NCBI GenBank assembly: GCA_910592205.1
Contig: CAJVPJ010001110.1
Span: forward strand, 1 to 12,238
Direction: 5' to 3'
Source: Paraglomus occultum
Taxonomy: Eukaryota > Glomeromycota > Glomeromycetes > Paraglomerales > Paraglomeraceae
Length of the DNA stretch: 12,238 bases
Positions 9,323-12,238 of this stretch are shown one piece after another. The notes beneath the pieces were generated by a model. The model had not been told where the DNA came from, did no database searches, and saw nothing but the letters and a program-made list of their open reading frames with translations. The number at the start of each line of letters is the position of its first letter. The stretch's first letter is position 1. Position numbers and translations under genes: made by a program.

Positions 9323-9560
9323 ATGAAGCATATCACAGTCTCACGTCAGAACACATGTTTACGGGCAGAGGAAGTTGAGAGCGATCTCCTTGTTTCAACT
9401 TTCCATCGCTTCGTAAACCGGCTGTTTCTCGCTCTTGACAGTTACCCTATGATGTGCCATTTGGTGCACGGTTCTATATACTCGGAATAACCGAGAGATT
9501 TCCGCTTCGGCGCTTTCCTGGAAAGACATCTTTAAAGCGATCAGCAATTAATTTCCCCCC
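9323..9560 (+). other. Structured, less AT-rich island of unknown nature
   Basis: This stretch is visibly richer in G and C than its flanks. Three small hairpins follow one another: CTCGG-AATAA-CCGAG (9481-9495), CGC-TTCG-GCG with a UUCG-type tetraloop (9503-9512), and CTTTC-CTG-GAAAG (9513-9525). A plus-strand ATG at 9323 opens 55 codons to TAA 9490, and the minus strand is open for about 37 codons opposite. It could be a noncoding RNA gene, a dispersed repeat, or part of the Rpb5 promoter. I could not match it to snRNA, 5S, tRNA or SRP RNA by eye. Confidence 0.35.
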
Positions 9561-10040
9561 TCAGCCTTATGTGAGATGCTTGTACAACTCGCGGTTATAC
9601 TTGGCACGTGTACATAGACATCAAACAGTCAACAAGTCTTTCTTGACTGTGGACAGGTTTATTTGTTTATAATAATATCATTATTTTAGTATTAGCCAAC
9701 ATCATTACAAACGTCCTAGCGATTATCTAGACTCCATAACAAATGACAACATGTAAATTGAGATAAAAAATATTATTGTTGTAAAGAATTAACCTTGTGC
9801 CCAAAAGAATTTTTTGATTGTCCGCGCTAACAAAAAAGACTGTCTATTTTGATTGGTGCCATTATTAGCGTTTATGAAAAATTAAAAAGTGCAGTGCGGA
9901 CAACATAGTAGTGCTGCGATGAGTTATAAACTATGGAATCTCATGTATCCAATCACAGCGACAAACTTTTATCACACGTAATTAATACCCGGTATACTAA
10001 TAAACACATTCCTGAATGTGTTGTGAAAATAAATTATAAA
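9561..10040. other. Intergenic region downstream of the MFS gene
   Basis: AT-rich sequence holding the 3' flank of the minus-strand transporter gene. A TTTATT at about 9659 (AATAAA on the minus strand) is far from the transporter stop and may be unrelated. No coding, RNA or repeat feature could be supported. Confidence 0.5.
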
Positions 10041-11678
10041 TTAACCAATTTTTCCATAAACAAGTACATCATTAGTCTCGGCTTTCTCCATCTGATTCCT
10101 TTTCGTGACAGCTGTTTCTGCTTCCAACCTCAAATTCTTCGAATTATAAAATAAAACTGTAAATGATAAGACCAATGCAACTATACCCTGGAAGTACAAA
10201 CTTCTTTTCATATCTCGCGGCCTGTTGGCATCATCAGGAAGTCTCAATTGATCCATTACAATTGTAAATATTACTCCGCCACCCTGACCTCCAAGCCACA
10301 GAATAGCTGCTGATGTATTAGCAGATACCGGAAATGTGCCTTAAAAAAACAAAATGCAAACCATTCGTTATCAATCTAGCGGAGAATACGATTGAGACTG
10401 ATAATGGCTATCTTTGTTCGCTATAGTAATGCTTACATTCAACACCAATTTCCAAGGCAACTGGCAGCAACGAAAAGGATAGAAATCCGATAAGACTGCA
10501 AACGATCGCAATTTCAGCATAAGCGTTTTCTCGTACTAGTATTGTGTAGAGAGTAAACTTAGTAAATATCTTTGAATAGCTGTACAGCTCAGAATGCATA
10601 GATGGCTTATAGCTTTAGAATCAATGCTATCGACATGTTATCAGTAGCTGTTGATCATATCTATATGATGGCCATTACTTAACTTACCAACGAAAGGAAG
10701 TAAAAAAAATCCGACTCCAACTACAGGCGTAACACTCTTAATAAGCGTCTTATATGCCTTTGTTTTATCAATCAATGGTCCTGAAATCCCCGCGCCAACC
10801 AATCCACTCAATATTGTAACTGCGCCAATTATTCCACTCTTGGTCTCATCATATCCATACGGTGACAGGATATCGTTCATCAATATCAGAAAAGCGCTGA
10901 AGAAGCCAACTATCGTTGTGAACGCAATCCAGATGACCAAAAAGTTCCAATTTGTCAATAGTTTCTTAAATCCGGAACCAAACTTCTCCGGCGGCTGGGA
11001 CGCAGAGAACGACGGATAAGATGGAGGCTTGTCTCTCAAGAATAACACTGGAATCGCAGTCACAGTCGCTATTGATGCAGTCAGAATTAAAGCGAGCGGA
11101 AGACGACTCTCTTCAGTAACAACACTCGGGATAAGAATTTGAGCTACAGCTCCTCCGAGTGGGTTTGCAACCGATCCAACCATATTTGCTGTCGTCCTTC
11201 CACCGTCACTGAACCAGGTCATTGCGAAATTGGTTGGCGCCGTTAGGAATATGCAATTGCTGACTGCACAGACAATCTGCCCAATAATTATTATTGCATA
11301 TCGGCCCTTAACAGCGTTTACCAAACACCCTGAATATCTAATCCAGCCGCCCAAAGCACTCAAGAACGCACCAAATAATAAAGACTTTCGCAATCCCCAT
11401 CTATCCAACATAAAGCCAGCACATGGTGACATTATGACAAATACTATAAGAAAAATAGTCCCTAATAGAGTCACAGCCGTGTCTGACACCGCAAGGTAAT
11501 TTGCGGATATTTCCGTAACTGGAGCGAACGTAAGCCAATAGAGATTGTTCGTAAGGTTGAGGAAAAAGAGTAGTGTAAGACCATACCAGCGATGGGGGTA
11601 GAGCTCATAAACGGGATTGGGAGATGACTGAACGATGGATAGTTGAACATCTTCCGTTGTGTGTGTGGAAGAGGCCAT
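10041..11678 (-). CDS. Major facilitator transporter, FLVCR/SLC49-like
   Basis: Three exons on the minus strand, 11678-10688, 10535-10437 and 10339-10041, join in frame to 462 codons. The start is the ATG at 11678; an upstream TTG is not credible. A short hydrophilic N-terminus is followed by hydrophobic helices from residue 31 on. The MFS loop 2-3 signature reads GFMLDRWGLRKSLL (88-101). A charged central loop at about 215-240 separates the two halves. Later parts include YGYDETKSGIIGAV, GPLIDKTKAYK, LLPVALEIGVECTFP and ILWLGGQGGGVIFT, which follow the FLVCR pattern (LP(L)xxExxVEx(T/S)(Y/F)P). The tail after the last helix is hydrophilic. Animal relatives carry heme, choline or other small solutes across plasma, mitochondrial or lysosomal membranes; the fungal substrate cannot be predicted. 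Introns are 152 bp and 97 bp. Family level is well supported; the substrate is not. Confidence 0.88.
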
Positions 11679-12238
11679 TGAACTCAAATATTGTCAGGGT
11701 CGATAAACATATTTATAATGACGTGTATTGGGTAGTAGTGTCCAGCTCTTTAGGCAACGGCAAAAAAACTATGTTACACTCGATTACAATGGGACCCATT
11801 ATTTTAAATGATAGTTGTCTACATAAAGTACCGCTTGGTCTGTTGATCCCAACCGATCGTTTATGTGCAGCAAACACAGCACAATGATACAATCTAGATC
11901 GAATTGGATTATCTGAGTCTACGAATAACAATTGGAGTCTTGAATCCTGAGATTAGCTCCTAATACTCCACATAACTGTATTGGGATTGCCTTTATTATT
12001 CCCCAGTCTACTCAAAATACTCCGAATTACTTCTTCTGTTTGTACCTAATAATAAGTTTCTCCCCCTTTGAAACACAAGTCAATGGACTGCAGTCTCTAT
12101 TCGCACAGTCGTAAAGACGATAAACGGAATATAATAATGCTCAATTCGAATAAAGGTAAATCTCTTACGTAAAATAAATGTTTTTCTTGCAGATGCCAAA
12201 AGACGTAATTCGAGCCATCTATTGTTCAACAGCACCAT
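11679..12238. other. Upstream region of the MFS gene, mostly empty
   Basis: This should contain the promoter of the minus-strand transporter. Open frames at 11624-11887 plus and 11713-11931 minus have no family resemblance, and the minus one lacks an ATG at its start. A minus-strand frame of about 36 codons near 12040-12145 contains several Cys but no known motif. I see no RNA gene. Confidence 0.5.
12193..12238 (+). other. Possible partial exon after a splice acceptor at the right edge
   Basis: The pyrimidine-rich TGTTTTTCTTGCAG ends at 12192 and looks like a good 3' splice site. The remaining 46 bases are open in at least two frames, one beginning ATGCCAAAAGACG. If real, a plus-strand gene continues beyond the window. 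There is too little sequence to name a product. Confidence 0.25.

Noticed and set aside
9400-9530. Possible U-snRNA, tRNA or 5S gene in the structured island
   Set aside because: The conserved boxes I know for these RNAs (for example the tRNA B box and the U6 5' stem sequence) are not present.
9454-9672. Plus-strand frame of 72 codons through the structured island
   Set aside because: No family is recognised, no clear ATG start, and other frames in the same segment are equally open; better described as an island of unknown nature.
10041-10599. Two short minus-strand ORFs as separate small genes
   Set aside because: They join in phase with the large upstream ORF through GT-AG introns (10687-10536 and 10436-10340) and complete the second half of one MFS transporter.
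11713-11931. Minus-strand frame of 72 codons upstream of the MFS gene
   Set aside because: Starts with TTG, no known motif, and a plus-strand frame overlaps it; likely promoter DNA.

Overview
This is a stretch of eukaryotic nuclear DNA: four intron-containing protein genes in AT-rich sequence. Introns are short (about 58-152 bp), start with GT and end with AG. The compact introns, the many introns per gene, a fungal-style RNA polymerase subunit and an FLVCR-like MFS carrier together suggest a fungus, perhaps an early-diverging lineage. This is inference; another compact-genome opisthokont cannot be excluded. I saw no rRNA, tRNA, CRISPR or bacterial-type signals.

Layout. 1-1227: AT-rich intergenic DNA with a degenerate direct repeat, several upstream ATGs and one exon-like signal on the minus strand. 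1228-4954 (+): nine-exon gene for a three-KH-domain RNA/ssDNA-binding protein of the FUBP/KHSRP type, with an N-box-like helix, a 12-bp coding minisatellite and a Gln/Tyr-rich tail ending in 17 glutamines. 5512-7427 (+): nine-exon gene for the Obg-like ATPase OLA1 (YchF family), with a possible in-frame N-terminal extension from 5422. 7428-8310: convergent intergenic region with a 9-bp inverted repeat and a small Cys/His-rich ORF. 8311-9249 (-): five exons of RNA polymerase subunit Rpb5, complete at the 3' end; the N-terminal exon could not be identified with confidence. 9323-9560: a less AT-rich island with three consecutive small hairpins, origin unknown. 10041-11678 (-): three-exon MFS transporter of the FLVCR/SLC49 type. 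11679-12238: largely empty, with a possible splice acceptor at the right edge.

The four genes are mostly housekeeping (RNA binding, translation-linked ATPase, transcription) plus one membrane carrier. I see no evidence of a functional cluster or of a new multi-gene system. The points most worth checking are the unresolved Rpb5 N-terminus, the Glu-to-Gln change in the OLA1 G4 motif, the possible mitochondrial-type OLA1 extension, and the structured island at 9323-9560. All exon joins were derived by hand from splice dinucleotides, reading phase and protein family conservation; none has transcript support here.
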